A stretch of 34,609 nucleotides of DNA from assembly GCA_002396065.1 (NCBI GenBank), contig DGWE01000086.1, forward strand, positions 1 through 34,609. Reading direction: 5' to 3'. Position 1 is the stretch's first letter, and the number at the start of each line of letters is the position of its first letter. Below, piece by piece: positions 1 to 8,160 of this stretch. This stretch comes from Eubacteriaceae bacterium UBA4266 (GTDB taxonomy: Bacteria > Bacillota > Clostridia > Eubacteriales > Eubacteriaceae). Made by a program: the position numbers and the translations under genes. Under the pieces are notes generated by a model. It was not told the DNA's origin. It saw only the letters and a list, made by a program, of their open reading frames with translations, and made no database searches.

Positions 1-1217
1 TCGGCATCCTGCGTCCGGACGTCCATCGCCGGAATGGTGTCGGATCTCGAAATGTCGTCAAGCATCAGCGATGCGCAGCTCACCGAAGATTTCGCACCTT
101 TCGCTTTGTTGGTCACAACGACCGAAGAGCGGTAAGTGGAAATCCCGCCGTCCTTCGAAATGGACTTAGCGGATACCGCTGAAGTCGTGTTCGGTGCGTT
201 GTGAACGACTTTCATCCCAGTATCGAGGTTCTGCCCCTTGCCGGCGAAGGTGATGCCGGTGTATTCCATCTGTGCGCCGGCACCGTCCAAAATCGTCATC
301 GGGTACAAATAGGAAACGTGGGAGCCGAAAGAACCGGAGACCCATTCCATCTTGCCCCCTTCTTCGATTTTGGCCCGCTTGGTATTCAAATTGTACATGT
401 TTTTCGACCAGTTTTCGATCGTCGAATAGCGCAGTCTTGCGTTCTTGCCGACAAAGAGTTCGACCGCACCGGCGTGAAGATTGGCAACGTTGTATTTCGG
501 TGCTGAACATCCTTCGATAAAGTGAAGGTCCGCTCCTTCATCGACGATGATCAATGTGTGTTCAAACTGTCCAGCGCCCGGCGCGTTGAGTCTGAAATAG
601 GACTGCAGCGGGATTTCAACGGAAACACCCTTTGGCACATAGACGAAAGAACCGCCGGACCAGACCGCCCCGTGAAGAGCCGCAAATTTGTGATCGCGAG
701 GGGTGATTAAGTGCATGAAATGGTCCTTGATCATGTCCGCATATTCGCCGTGAAGCGCCGATTCGATATCGGTGTAAACAACACCTTGTTCCGCGACTTC
801 CTTGCGGACGTTGTGGTACACCAGCTCGGAGTCGTACTGAGCACCGACCCCAGCTAAGGATTTCCGTTCCGCCTGAGGAATGCCGAGACGTTCAAAGGTG
901 TCTTTGATGTCCTTCGGCACGTCTTCCCAATTGGCGCTCATTTTGGTTTTCGGCCGCACGTAGGTGACGATGTCGTCCATGTTCAACCCGTCGATTGGCG
1001 GACCCCATTGGCCCATTCCCTTCTGGTTGAAAATTTCCAGAGACTTCAGACGAAGGTCCCGCATCCATTTGGGATCGTTCTTTTCTTCCGAAATCTGTTC
1101 GACAATTTCAGGGGTCAGCCCGCTGTCGACTTTATAAAAATCTTTGTCGTTTTCGTCGTACCGGAAATCGTAAAGAGACCGATCGACGTCTTCGACGTAT
1201 GTTTTTTCTTTGCTCAT
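1..1217 (-). CDS. sufB: SufB, Fe-S cluster scaffold subunit (3' end outside window)
   Basis: SufB is the scaffold subunit of the SufBC(D) complex, which assembles Fe-S clusters in the cytosol. About 405 codons are visible without a stop; family members are about 465-480 residues, so the C-terminus is cut by the left window edge. The start ATG at 1215-1217 follows a GGAGGA-type ribosome site and lies 15 bases after the sufC stop. The block FRLNAPGAGQFE followed by FIEGCSAP matches the E. coli SufB region holding Arg226, Asn228 and Cys254; the Cys is residue 237 here. The near-terminal SRSDTIPAMD block is also typical. It is co-transcribed with sufC, and SufD/SufS/SufU would be expected beyond the edge. 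Identification is from recognised motifs and context. Confidence 0.95.
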   Translation of the reverse strand, partial: MSKEKTYVEDVDRSLYDFRYDENDKDFYKVDSGLTPEIVEQISEEKNDPKWMRDLRLKSLEIFNQKGMGQWGPPIDGLNMDDIVTYVRPKTKMSANWEDVPKDIKDTFERLGIPQAERKSLAGVGAQYDSELVYHNVRKEVAEQGVVYTDIESALHGEYADMIKDHFMHLITPRDHKFAALHGAVWSGGSFVYVPKGVSVEIPLQSYFRLNAPGAGQFEHTLIIVDEGADLHFIEGCSAPKYNVANLHAGAVELFVGKNARLRYSTIENWSKNMYNLNTKRAKIEEGGKMEWVSGSFGSHVSYLYPMTILDGAGAQMEYTGITFAGKGQNLDTGMKVVHNAPNTTSAVSAKSISKDGGISTYRSSVVVTNKAKGAKSSVSCASLMLDDISRSDTIPAMDVRTQDA

Positions 1218-1232
1218 CAGCCGTCCTCCGAT

Positions 1233-1988
1233 TTATTCTGCTGCCTTGGCTTCGTATTTTTCGTAGCCGTCCCGATTGATTTCATCGACCAGTGACGCGT
1301 CGCCGCCGCCGACCACCTGACCGTTCACGAGCACGTGAGTGCGGTCGACCTTTAAGGAGCTCAAAATACCGGTGTTGTGCGTGATAATGAGCAGCGCGCC
1401 GTCTTCCTGTTTCTGGTATTCTTCGACGCCCTTGGACACCGTGCGGACTGCGTCGACGTCCAGACCGGAGTCCGTTTCGTCGAGGATCGCCAATTTCGGC
1501 TTGAGCATCAGCAGCTGCAGGATTTCAGCTTTTTTCTTTTCACCGCCGGAAAAGCCGACGTTCAGGTCGCGGTCGACGTAGCTCGGATCCATGTCGAGAA
1601 TTTCGCATTCCTTTTCGAGCTGCTTTCTGAAGTTCCAGAGGCGGACCCGTTCACCGGTGCGCTGTTCGACGGCGTTGCGGATGAAATTGCCCAGGGTAAT
1701 GCCCGGCACTTCCAGCGGGTTCTGGAAGGACAGGAACAGGCCGGCCTTCGCGCGCTGATCCGCCGTCATGTCCAGCAGATCGCTGCCGTCGAACAGGACG
1801 CTGCCGCCTGTGACGTCGTAACGCGGGTTGCCCATCAGGGCGTAACCCAGTGTCGATTTTCCTGCACCGTTCGGCCCCATCAACACGTGGGTTTCACCGG
1901 TCGCGATATCCAAATCGACCTGGTGCAGAATTTCTTTATCTTCAACATTAACTGTCAGTTGACGAACTTTAAGTAATGAATTTGCCAT
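1233..1988 (-). CDS. sufC: SufC, Fe-S assembly ATPase
   Basis: SufC is the ABC-type ATPase that drives SufB-SufD remodelling during Fe-S cluster assembly; it is cytosolic and not a transporter. The protein has 251 residues, the normal family length. It shows Walker A (GPNGAGKST, about residues 38-46), the SufC-typical signature NVGFSGGEKKK, a Walker B (PKLAILDETDSGLD) and a switch histidine in LLIITHNTG. The start is supported by GGAGGT eight bases upstream. It is the first gene of the sufC-sufB operon, with a strong promoter at 2042-2070. Confidence 0.97.
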   Translation of the reverse strand: MANSLLKVRQLTVNVEDKEILHQVDLDIATGETHVLMGPNGAGKSTLGYALMGNPRYDVTGGSVLFDGSDLLDMTADQRAKAGLFLSFQNPLEVPGITLGNFIRNAVEQRTGERVRLWNFRKQLEKECEILDMDPSYVDRDLNVGFSGGEKKKAEILQLLMLKPKLAILDETDSGLDVDAVRTVSKGVEEYQKQEDGALLIITHNTGILSSLKVDRTHVLVNGQVVGGGDASLVDEINRDGYEKYEAKAAE

Positions 1989-2041
1989 GATAATTTACCT
2001 CCAACTTAATATCCAAGTGATTTACTCGGAATACAATCGTA

Positions 2042-2070
2042 AGTATATTACTTTTTATTCAACCCGTCAA
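2042..2070 (-). promoter_or_regulatory. Sigma-A-type promoter of sufCB
   Basis: On the minus strand a -35 TTGACG (2065-2070) is separated by exactly 17 bases from a -10 TATACT (2042-2047). This predicts a leader of about 45 bases before sufC. No obvious regulator operator was seen beside it. Confidence 0.75.
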
Positions 2071-2118
2071 CTTTTTTCTGATTTTCCTGAAAATTTTCAC
2101 TTTACGCGCTGAAAATGC

Positions 2119-2150
2119 AAAAAATCCCCGAACCCAGATGGGTTCAGGGA
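2119..2150 (-). terminator. Intrinsic terminator after ppk2
   Basis: A 12-bp stem with one G-U pair (2125-2136 with 2139-2150) is followed on the minus strand by six U (2119-2124), just after the stop of the PPK2 gene. It separates that gene from the suf promoter. Confidence 0.88.
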
Positions 2151-2157
2151 CTCGCAT

Positions 2158-3636
2158 TTAAGCTTTCAGCCTGTCTTGCAGCGCCTTGACGATAATCTTC
2201 AGCGCCTTGACGCGGGCGTATTTTTTGTCGCAGGACTCGAGAATGTGCCAAGGCGCAAAGGCCGTGCTGGTCTTTTCGATCATTTCGTCGACAGCGGTCT
2301 CATATTGCGGCCATTTGTCGCGGTTGCGCCAATCCTCGTCAGTGATTTTCCACTGCTTGTCCGGCGTCGCCTCCCGCTCCTTGAAGCGGGCCAGCTGCGT
2401 ATCGGGATCGATCTGCAGCCAGAACTTGATGATCACGGCGCCCCATTGGTTCAGGCTGTACTCGAATTCGTTGATTTCGTTGTAGGCCCGCTGCCAGTCG
2501 TTTTCCGAGCAAAAACCCTCCAGCCGTTCGACCATCACCCGGCCGTACCACGTCCGGTCGAAAATCGCAAAATTGCCGGCCTTCGGCAGCTTTTCTACAA
2601 AGCGCCAGAGATAATGCCGGTTCTTTTCGTGGGGCTCCGGCGACGCGATCGGGTGCACGGTGTAGCCCCTCGGGTCCAGCGCCTCGGTCACCCGCTTGAT
2701 GTTGCCGCCTTTCCCCGCTGCGTCCCAGCCTTCGTAGCCGATGATCACCGGAATCTTTTTGCGGTGCACCCGGTTCTGCAGATCGCTCAATTCCCGCTGA
2801 TACTTTTTGAGCAGCTTGTGGTATGCCGCTGCTTCCAGCTTTTTATCTTCTAACTCCACGTCAGACAGCTTCGGCATCGGCGTCAGCGCGAAGCGGTTCT
2901 GCAGAATCGGCACGGCCGTCCCTTTGTTTTGAAGGGCGGTGTCGATCCCCTGGGTGATGAATCGAAGGACCTGCAGCTCTGTCCATTTCTCGTCTTCCCC
3001 AGCGTCGACGATGACCCACGGCGCGTAGGACTGATTTGTCCGGCTCAAATAATTGTCGTACAGCCTTTCAAATTCACGGTAATGCTTATTTTCGTCCAAA
3101 TCATCCCGGTCCACCCGCCATTTGGTATTCTTGTCAGCCTCTAAGCGTTTGATGCGCTTTTTCTGTTCCTTCCGGCCGAGATGGAAAAAGAACTTGAGGA
3201 TCAAGGTGCCGTTGTCGTGGAGCGAGCGCTCCATCGTGTTGATTTCGTCGATGGTCTGCTGAAAGGCCGCGCTGTCCAGATGGCCGCTGAAGGCGCCGTC
3301 GGTCACTTCCTCCATCATGTAGGGCACGAAAAACGTGAATTTGCCGTTTTCCGGAATGTCCAGCAGGTAGCGGCGGATAAAGGGGTAGGCCTTTTCCTCC
3401 TTCGTGGGCTTGTCAAAGGACTTCACCTTAAAAAACCGCGGATCGATATCCTTGATCAGCCGGGACAGCACCGTCCCCTTTCCGGCGGCGCCCCAGCCTT
3501 CAAAAATCACCATAACCGGCAGCTTGGCCGCCGCAATGCGCAGCTGGTCCTTGCCCAGGCGTTTTTCCAGCGCCTTGCGTTCGGCGTTTAAGCTTTCATC
3601 GTCCGGACGGTGCGCCGGTACAAATTCCTTTAACAC
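2158..3636 (-). CDS. Two-domain polyphosphate kinase 2 (polyphosphate:AMP phosphotransferase type)
   Basis: The PPK2 family moves phosphate between polyphosphate and nucleotides; fused two-domain members usually make ADP from AMP. The protein has 492 residues with two tandem PPK2 P-loop domains. Domain 1 (about 25-240) has a Walker A at 47-55 (GWGAAGKGT). Domain 2 (about 265-490) has a Walker A at 303-310 and the DRTWYGR motif at 360-366. Domain 1 has no matching DR-WY motif, reading VPYMMEE at the equivalent place, so catalysis probably sits in domain 2; this is inference. The start is GTG, chosen because GGAGGG lies six bases upstream and no ATG fits. It is a single-gene unit with its own terminator. 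The exact acceptor (AMP, ADP or GMP) cannot be told from sequence. Confidence 0.9.
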   Translation of the reverse strand: MLKEFVPAHRPDDESLNAERKALEKRLGKDQLRIAAAKLPVMVIFEGWGAAGKGTVLSRLIKDIDPRFFKVKSFDKPTKEEKAYPFIRRYLLDIPENGKFTFFVPYMMEEVTDGAFSGHLDSAAFQQTIDEINTMERSLHDNGTLILKFFFHLGRKEQKKRIKRLEADKNTKWRVDRDDLDENKHYREFERLYDNYLSRTNQSYAPWVIVDAGEDEKWTELQVLRFITQGIDTALQNKGTAVPILQNRFALTPMPKLSDVELEDKKLEAAAYHKLLKKYQRELSDLQNRVHRKKIPVIIGYEGWDAAGKGGNIKRVTEALDPRGYTVHPIASPEPHEKNRHYLWRFVEKLPKAGNFAIFDRTWYGRVMVERLEGFCSENDWQRAYNEINEFEYSLNQWGAVIIKFWLQIDPDTQLARFKEREATPDKQWKITDEDWRNRDKWPQYETAVDEMIEKTSTAFAPWHILESCDKKYARVKALKIIVKALQDRLKA

Positions 3637-3667
3637 AATGATCCCTCCCTTATTCTTGATTGATTTT

Positions 3668-3695
3668 AGTGTATCACGGCGCCTTTAATTCTAAA
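3668..3695 (-). promoter_or_regulatory. Possible promoter of the PPK2 gene
   Basis: TTTAGA (3690-3695) and TACACT (3668-3673) are separated by 16 bases on the minus strand, each matching 4 of 6 consensus positions. It is weak, but it is the best candidate between the metG terminator and the GTG start. Confidence 0.35.
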
Positions 3696-3742
3696 TAAAA
3701 GCAAAACTGAATCCGATGACCATCACGTTAAGCTTTCGGCAC

Positions 3743-3783
3743 AAAAAAAGAATCACAGAGGCATTTGCATGTCTCTGTGATTC
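3743..3783 (-). terminator. Intrinsic terminator after metG
   Basis: A 15-bp stem (3750-3764 with 3769-3783, one G-U pair, loop TTGC) is followed on the minus strand by seven U. It lies 31 bases beyond the metG stop. The plus side is also T-rich, but there is no plus-strand gene to end here. Confidence 0.9.
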
Positions 3784-3813
3784 TTTATTTACGCTTTATT
3801 TTATATTTTACCA

Positions 3814-5775
3814 TCAGCCGACTTCTGACCCAGCCGGCATATCGCCGTCCACCGTCAGCACGCGGAGTTCCCCGTCCTTTTCAGCGGAGAGGATCATCCC
3901 GTTGGAGTTGACGCCTCTGAGCTTGATGGGCTTCAAGTTCGTGCAGGCGATGACCTTTTTGCCGACCAGTTCTTCCGGCTTGTACCATTTGGCGATGCCG
4001 GAAACGATCTGGCGTTTTTCGTCGCCGAAATCCAGCTGGAACACCAGAAGCTTGTCCGCATCCGGATGCTTTTCGCAGGACAAAACTTCTGCGACGCGCA
4101 TTTTGACCTTGCCGAAATCGTCGATCGTGATGACCCCCGGCGTCTGCGGTTCAGTCTTTTGTTTCGCCTTCTTCGCTTTCTGCGCCTTGGCCTTTTGAGC
4201 TTTTTCTTTTTCGGCCCGTTCCTTTTCGTATTGCTTCACATCAATTCTCGGGTACAGCGGCGCGCACTTCTTCACTTGCGTCCCGGCCGGATACTGTCCG
4301 AAGGTCTGGATGCTGTCCCAGGTTTGAAGGTCCGGCGTGAGATTCAAAATCGTGCTCATCTTTTCCGCTGTTTCTGGGATGGCCGGCGCGATCAGCACCG
4401 ACACGATGCGCAGGGTTTCCGTCAAGTTGTACAGCACAGCCGCGAGGCGGTCCTTCTGGCTGTCGTCCTTGCCGAGCACCCAAGGCTCAGTTTCGTCGAT
4501 GTATTTGTTGGCACGGCCGATAAGCTTCCAAATCGCCTGAAGGGCGCGGCTGAAGTCCAGCTTGTCCATATAAGAGACGTATTCGTCGATGGCGTCCTTC
4601 GCGGTCTGCTTCAGATCGTCGTCGTGATCGCCGGCCAGCTGGGTTTCCGGAATCACGCCGCCGAAATACTTCACGGTCATCGCGATGGTTCGGGACAACA
4701 GATTGCCCAGGTCGTTGGCCAAATCGGAATTGATGTTGGCGACCAGCAGGTCTTCGTTGTAAACCCCGTCGGAGCCGTACTTCATTTCCTTGAGCACGTG
4801 ATAGCGCAGCGGATCGACCCCGTATTTTTCCGCGAGCTCGACCGGGTCGACGACGTTGCCCACGGATTTGGACATCTTGCCGCCCTTGAGCAGAATCCAG
4901 CCGTGCCCGTAAACGGTCTTCGGCAGCGGCAGATCCAGCGCCATCAGCATGATCGGCCAGTAAATCGTATGGAAGCGGATGATGTCCTTCCCGACCAGGT
5001 GGAGGTCCGCCGGCCAGTACTTGTCCATCAGCTGCGGCTTGTCGTTTAAGTAGCCCAGCGCCGTAATGTAATTGCTCAGCGCGTCAATCCAGACGTAGAC
5101 GACGTGTCCCGGATCGAAATCCACCGGAATCCCCCAGTTGAAAGAGGTCCGGCTGACGCACAGATCCTGCAGCCCCGGCTTGATGAAGTTGTTGATCATT
5201 TCGTTCTTCCGGGATTCAGGCTGAATGAAGCCCGGGTGATCTTCGATGTACTGAAGCAGCCGATCCGCGTATTTGCTCATTTTGAAGAAATAGGCTTCTT
5301 CGTGAGCCTTTTCGACTGGACGGCCGCAGTCCGGGCATTTCCCGTCTACCAGCTGGGTTTCCGTCCAGAAGGATTCGCACGGCGTGCAGTACCAGCCTTC
5401 ATAGGTGCCTTTGTAGATGTCACCCTGTTCGTAGAAGCGCTTGAAGATTTTCTGCACGCTCTTGACGTGTTCTTCGTCGGTGGTGCGGATGAACTGGGAA
5501 TAGTTGATGTTCATTAGCTTCCACAAATCCTTGATCTTCGCAACCGTCTTGTCGACGTAGGCCTTCGGCGTCACGCCGGCGGCTTCAGCGAGTTTCTGAA
5601 TCTTCTGTCCGTGTTCGTCGGTCCCGGTCAGCATGTACGCGTCGTAGCCCTGCTGCTTTTTGAAGCGGGTCAGCGTATCCGCCGCGACGGTCGTATAAGT
5701 GTGCCCGATGTGCAGATCACCGCTCGGGTAATAAATCGGTGTCGTCACGTAAAAGGTTTTTTTCGATTCTGGCAT
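3814..5775 (-). CDS. metG: Methionyl-tRNA synthetase
   Basis: This enzyme charges tRNA-Met and initiator tRNA with methionine. It has 653 residues with the class I signatures HIGH (22-25) and KMSKS (300-304), and a zinc knuckle with Cys130, Cys133, Cys147 and Cys150. After the anticodon-binding domain comes a Lys/Ala-rich linker (about 515-540), then a C-terminal EMAPII/Trbp111-like tRNA-binding OB domain (about 550-653), which also mediates dimerisation in bacterial MetRS. The start has AGAGAGG nine bases upstream. The gene has its own consensus promoter and terminator, so it forms a separate unit. Confidence 0.98.
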   Translation of the reverse strand: MPESKKTFYVTTPIYYPSGDLHIGHTYTTVAADTLTRFKKQQGYDAYMLTGTDEHGQKIQKLAEAAGVTPKAYVDKTVAKIKDLWKLMNINYSQFIRTTDEEHVKSVQKIFKRFYEQGDIYKGTYEGWYCTPCESFWTETQLVDGKCPDCGRPVEKAHEEAYFFKMSKYADRLLQYIEDHPGFIQPESRKNEMINNFIKPGLQDLCVSRTSFNWGIPVDFDPGHVVYVWIDALSNYITALGYLNDKPQLMDKYWPADLHLVGKDIIRFHTIYWPIMLMALDLPLPKTVYGHGWILLKGGKMSKSVGNVVDPVELAEKYGVDPLRYHVLKEMKYGSDGVYNEDLLVANINSDLANDLGNLLSRTIAMTVKYFGGVIPETQLAGDHDDDLKQTAKDAIDEYVSYMDKLDFSRALQAIWKLIGRANKYIDETEPWVLGKDDSQKDRLAAVLYNLTETLRIVSVLIAPAIPETAEKMSTILNLTPDLQTWDSIQTFGQYPAGTQVKKCAPLYPRIDVKQYEKERAEKEKAQKAKAQKAKKAKQKTEPQTPGVITIDDFGKVKMRVAEVLSCEKHPDADKLLVFQLDFGDEKRQIVSGIAKWYKPEELVGKKVIACTNLKPIKLRGVNSNGMILSAEKDGELRVLTVDGDMPAGSEVG

Positions 5776-5794
5776 AAAATCATTCCTCTCTGAT

Positions 5795-5815
5795 CAAAAG
5801 CGGAGTCCGCTTTTG
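5795..5815 (-). promoter_or_regulatory. Perfect hairpin in the metG 5' leader, next to the ribosome site
   Basis: A 10-bp perfect inverted repeat with a one-base centre (in RNA the loop would open to 3-5 bases) lies between the metG transcription start and its ribosome site at 5785-5791, only three bases away. There is no U tract after it on the minus strand, so it is not a normal terminator. It may stabilise the mRNA or affect initiation; the role is unknown. Confidence 0.5.
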
Positions 5816-5839
5816 TTTCCTGATATCGTTTCTGATTCT

Positions 5840-5868
5840 ATTATAATTTATCCCATTTAAATGTTCAA
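5840..5868 (-). promoter_or_regulatory. Consensus promoter of metG
   Basis: On the minus strand TTGAAC (5863-5868) and a perfect TATAAT (5840-5845) are 17 bases apart. This predicts a leader of about 58 bases, too short for a T-box. Confidence 0.8.
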
Positions 5869-5878
5869 TAGGCCGGCG

Positions 5879-6733
5879 TCACGACGGCGAACCGCCGTCG
5901 ATTTTGACCATTTTGTAGACTTCCCGCTTCGAGATGCCCCGGTCCTTCGCGACGGCTTTCATCGCGTCCTTTTCCCGCATTCCCTGATTCAAATAATAGG
6001 CCATGTGTTCGGCAATCGGCCCTTCCGACAGGCGGGCTGCGGTGTCATCCGCCACCATTGCTGATTCGCCGGCCCCGTCAATGACCAGGACGAATTCCCC
6101 TTTCGGCGGGTGTTCGGTGAAATAATCGAGCTGTCCCGTCACTGTGTCCCGCCGAGTCTGCTCGTAGCGTTTCGTTATTTCCCGGGAAATACTCATTTCC
6201 CGATCGGGAAATTGCGCCGCCATTTTGGACAGGGTTTTCAGCAGGCGGTGGGGCGTTTCGTAAACCACGACCGGCCACGGCGATTTTTCGATCGCCGTCA
6301 AGCCCTCTTGAATCGACTGATTCGATTTTCCCAGAAAGCCGTAAAACACGAAATGCTGGCAATTGATGCCCGAAAGCGCGACAGCCGTCACCGACGCCGT
6401 CGGTCCAGGCACTGCGGTCACCGGGATGCCCGCGTCCTGACAGGCGCGGATCAGAATCCGTCCCGGGTCTGAAAGCACGGGCATCCCCGCGTCGGAGACC
6501 AGGGCGATGTGGGCACCGGCCTGCATTTTCTCGACGAGCTCCCCGGTCACAGCCTTTTCGTTAAATTTATGGTAAGCCGTCATCGGCGTGTGAATATCAA
6601 AATGGTTGAGAAGCTTGATCGTGTTGCGGGTGTCCTCCGCCGCGATCAGATCCGCTTCCTCGAGGGTCCTCACGCCCCGAACGGAAAAATCCTCGAGGTT
6701 GCCGATCGGTGTTCCGACGATTGACAGTGGCAT
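5879..6733 (-). CDS. rsmI: 16S rRNA (cytidine1402-2'-O)-methyltransferase
   Basis: RsmI 2'-O-methylates C1402 in the decoding centre of 16S rRNA using S-adenosylmethionine. The 284 residues cover the usual length. The N-terminal SIVGTPIGNLEDFS, the AEDTRNT block and SDAGMPVLSDPG are family hallmarks of this tetrapyrrole-methylase fold; the conserved SREITK block is at about 183-188. The start follows AAGGAGAG. It lies 36 bases after dnaB and is probably the last gene of the yybS-gdpP-rplI-dnaB cluster. Its coding sequence contains an exact Noc-binding palindrome (6177-6190) and a second extended palindrome (6195-6212). Confidence 0.96.
   Translation of the reverse strand: MPLSIVGTPIGNLEDFSVRGVRTLEEADLIAAEDTRNTIKLLNHFDIHTPMTAYHKFNEKAVTGELVEKMQAGAHIALVSDAGMPVLSDPGRILIRACQDAGIPVTAVPGPTASVTAVALSGINCQHFVFYGFLGKSNQSIQEGLTAIEKSPWPVVVYETPHRLLKTLSKMAAQFPDREMSISREITKRYEQTRRDTVTGQLDYFTEHPPKGEFVLVIDGAGESAMVADDTAARLSEGPIAEHMAYYLNQGMREKDAMKAVAKDRGISKREVYKMVKIDGGSPS
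6177..6190. promoter_or_regulatory. Noc-binding site (NBS), exact consensus, inside rsmI
   Basis: The sequence ATTTCCCGGGAAAT is a perfect 14-base palindrome, extended by T and A on its flanks to 16. It equals the NBS consensus known for Bacillus Noc. A Noc-like protein with Noc-type specificity residues is encoded at 17043-17885. Binding itself is inferred. Confidence 0.7.
6195..6212. repeat. Second ATTTCCC/GGGAAAT palindrome with a 4-base spacer
   Basis: ATTTCCCGATCGGGAAAT is an 18-base perfect palindrome whose half-sites equal those of the NBS 5 bases away, but spread by a GATC centre. It may be a decoy or accidental, since it is built from RsmI codons. Confidence 0.45.
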
Positions 6734-6769
6734 GTGCTCTCCTTTTTATATCAAAACATAGCAGCCTTT

Positions 6770-8146
6770 CTAAAACGGCACGTTCGCCGCAGCGGGCGCC
6801 GGCTCATCCGGGTACTGCTTATCGTCCGCCCAATCCATGAAGCGGGTGTATTCCGGACGCCAGGTCAGGTTGATGCGGCCGGTCGGACCGTTACGCTGTT
6901 TGGCGACGTCCAGCTCGGCCATGTACGGGTTGCCGTTTTCCTTGTCGTAATAGTATTCGCGGTACAAAAAAAGAACGACGTCGGCGTCCTGTTCGATGGA
7001 ACCGGATTCTCTCAGGTCCGCGAGCAGCGGATGGTGATCCGGTCTTCCGTCCGGCGCACGGCTCAGCTGCGACAGGCAGATGATCGGACAGTCCAGTTCT
7101 CTGGCCAGCGCTTTAAGGCCACGGGAGATTTCCGACACTTCGTTCTGTCTGTTTTCCGAATGGCCGCGGCCACTCATCAGCTGCAGGTAGTCAATGACCA
7201 CCAGGTCGAGCCCTTTTTCGGCCTTCATCCGCCGGGTCTTGGCTCGAATATCGGCCAGCGTCTGGCCGCCGGTGTCGTCGATCCAGATTTTCGTGCCGTA
7301 GAGCCGCGCCGAGGCGTCGCCGAGGATCTGCCATTCCTCGTCGCTCAGCGTCCCCTTGCGGACCTTAGACAGGTCGATGAGTCCTTCGGAACACAGCATA
7401 CGCTGAAGCAGCTGCGTCCGGGACATTTCGAGACTGAAGATGGCGACTGTCGCGTTTTCGTGAATCGCCGCGTACTGAGCGAGGTTCAGCGCGAAGGCGG
7501 TCTTCCCCATGGACGGACGCGCCGCGACGTAAATCAAGTCCGAATTTTGAAGGCCGGAGGTCTTGAAGTCCAGCTCGGAAAATCCAGTGGCCAGCCCTGT
7601 CAGCTCGCCCTCGGCTTCGCGGACCTTTTCGATGTGATCCAGCGTTTCGTTGACGACATCCTGAACGCTCGTGAAATCGCCGGCGATCTGTCCTTCCGCG
7701 ACCTTGAAAATTTTCTCTTCGGCCCTTTCAACCACGTCCGACACGTTTTCGAACTCGCCGTAGCAGTCGTCAATGATGCTCGACGACGCCTCGACGAGAC
7801 GGCGGATCAATGCCTGATCCTGCACAATGATGCAGTAATGCTCGAAGTTGGCAAACATCGGCATCGCGTTCTGGAGCTCGGCCAGATAAACCGGTCCGCC
7901 GATCTTTTCCATCAGGTTCAGATTGGCTAAGCGTTCGGTCAGTGTGACTAAATCGATCGGGATGCCTTCCTCCCGCATCTTCAGCATGTTTTCGTAGATC
8001 AGCCGGTTTCGGGCTGAAAAGAAATCCTCGGGCCGAAGGTGTTCCTCGGCCGTCATCAGCTGTTCGGAATTGACGATGAGCCCGCCCAGAACAGAGGCCT
8101 CCGCCTCCAGGTTGTGGGGCAGCTCTTTAGGTTTTACAGCAGGCAT
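6770..8146 (-). CDS. dnaB: Replicative DNA helicase DnaB (Bacillus DnaC)
   Basis: This is the hexameric 5'-3' helicase of the replication fork. It has 458 residues: an N-terminal collar domain (about 8-110), a linker, then a RecA-like ATPase with Walker A ARPSMGKT (209-216) and a Walker B around LVVIDYLQLM, plus the LSQLSR motif. No intein is present. It follows rplI by 14 bases. No convincing Shine-Dalgarno precedes the ATG, and no alternative in-frame start lies between it and the rplI stop, so translation may be coupled to rplI. The rplI-dnaB pairing is standard in Firmicutes. Confidence 0.98.
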   Translation of the reverse strand: MPAVKPKELPHNLEAEASVLGGLIVNSEQLMTAEEHLRPEDFFSARNRLIYENMLKMREEGIPIDLVTLTERLANLNLMEKIGGPVYLAELQNAMPMFANFEHYCIIVQDQALIRRLVEASSSIIDDCYGEFENVSDVVERAEEKIFKVAEGQIAGDFTSVQDVVNETLDHIEKVREAEGELTGLATGFSELDFKTSGLQNSDLIYVAARPSMGKTAFALNLAQYAAIHENATVAIFSLEMSRTQLLQRMLCSEGLIDLSKVRKGTLSDEEWQILGDASARLYGTKIWIDDTGGQTLADIRAKTRRMKAEKGLDLVVIDYLQLMSGRGHSENRQNEVSEISRGLKALARELDCPIICLSQLSRAPDGRPDHHPLLADLRESGSIEQDADVVLFLYREYYYDKENGNPYMAELDVAKQRNGPTGRINLTWRPEYTRFMDWADDKQYPDEPAPAAANVPF

Positions 8147-8160
8147 TGCATCGGAAGCGC

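Noticed and set aside
5795..5815. Terminator of the dnaB-rsmI cluster
   Set aside because: No U tract follows on the minus strand, and it lies downstream of the metG promoter.
5776..5878. T-box or SAM riboswitch ahead of metG
   Set aside because: The leader is too short and lacks the T-box 14-base motif.
6734..7930. Plus-strand open frame (398 codons) opposite dnaB
   Set aside because: Shadow of dnaB with its sequence fully explained by the helicase.
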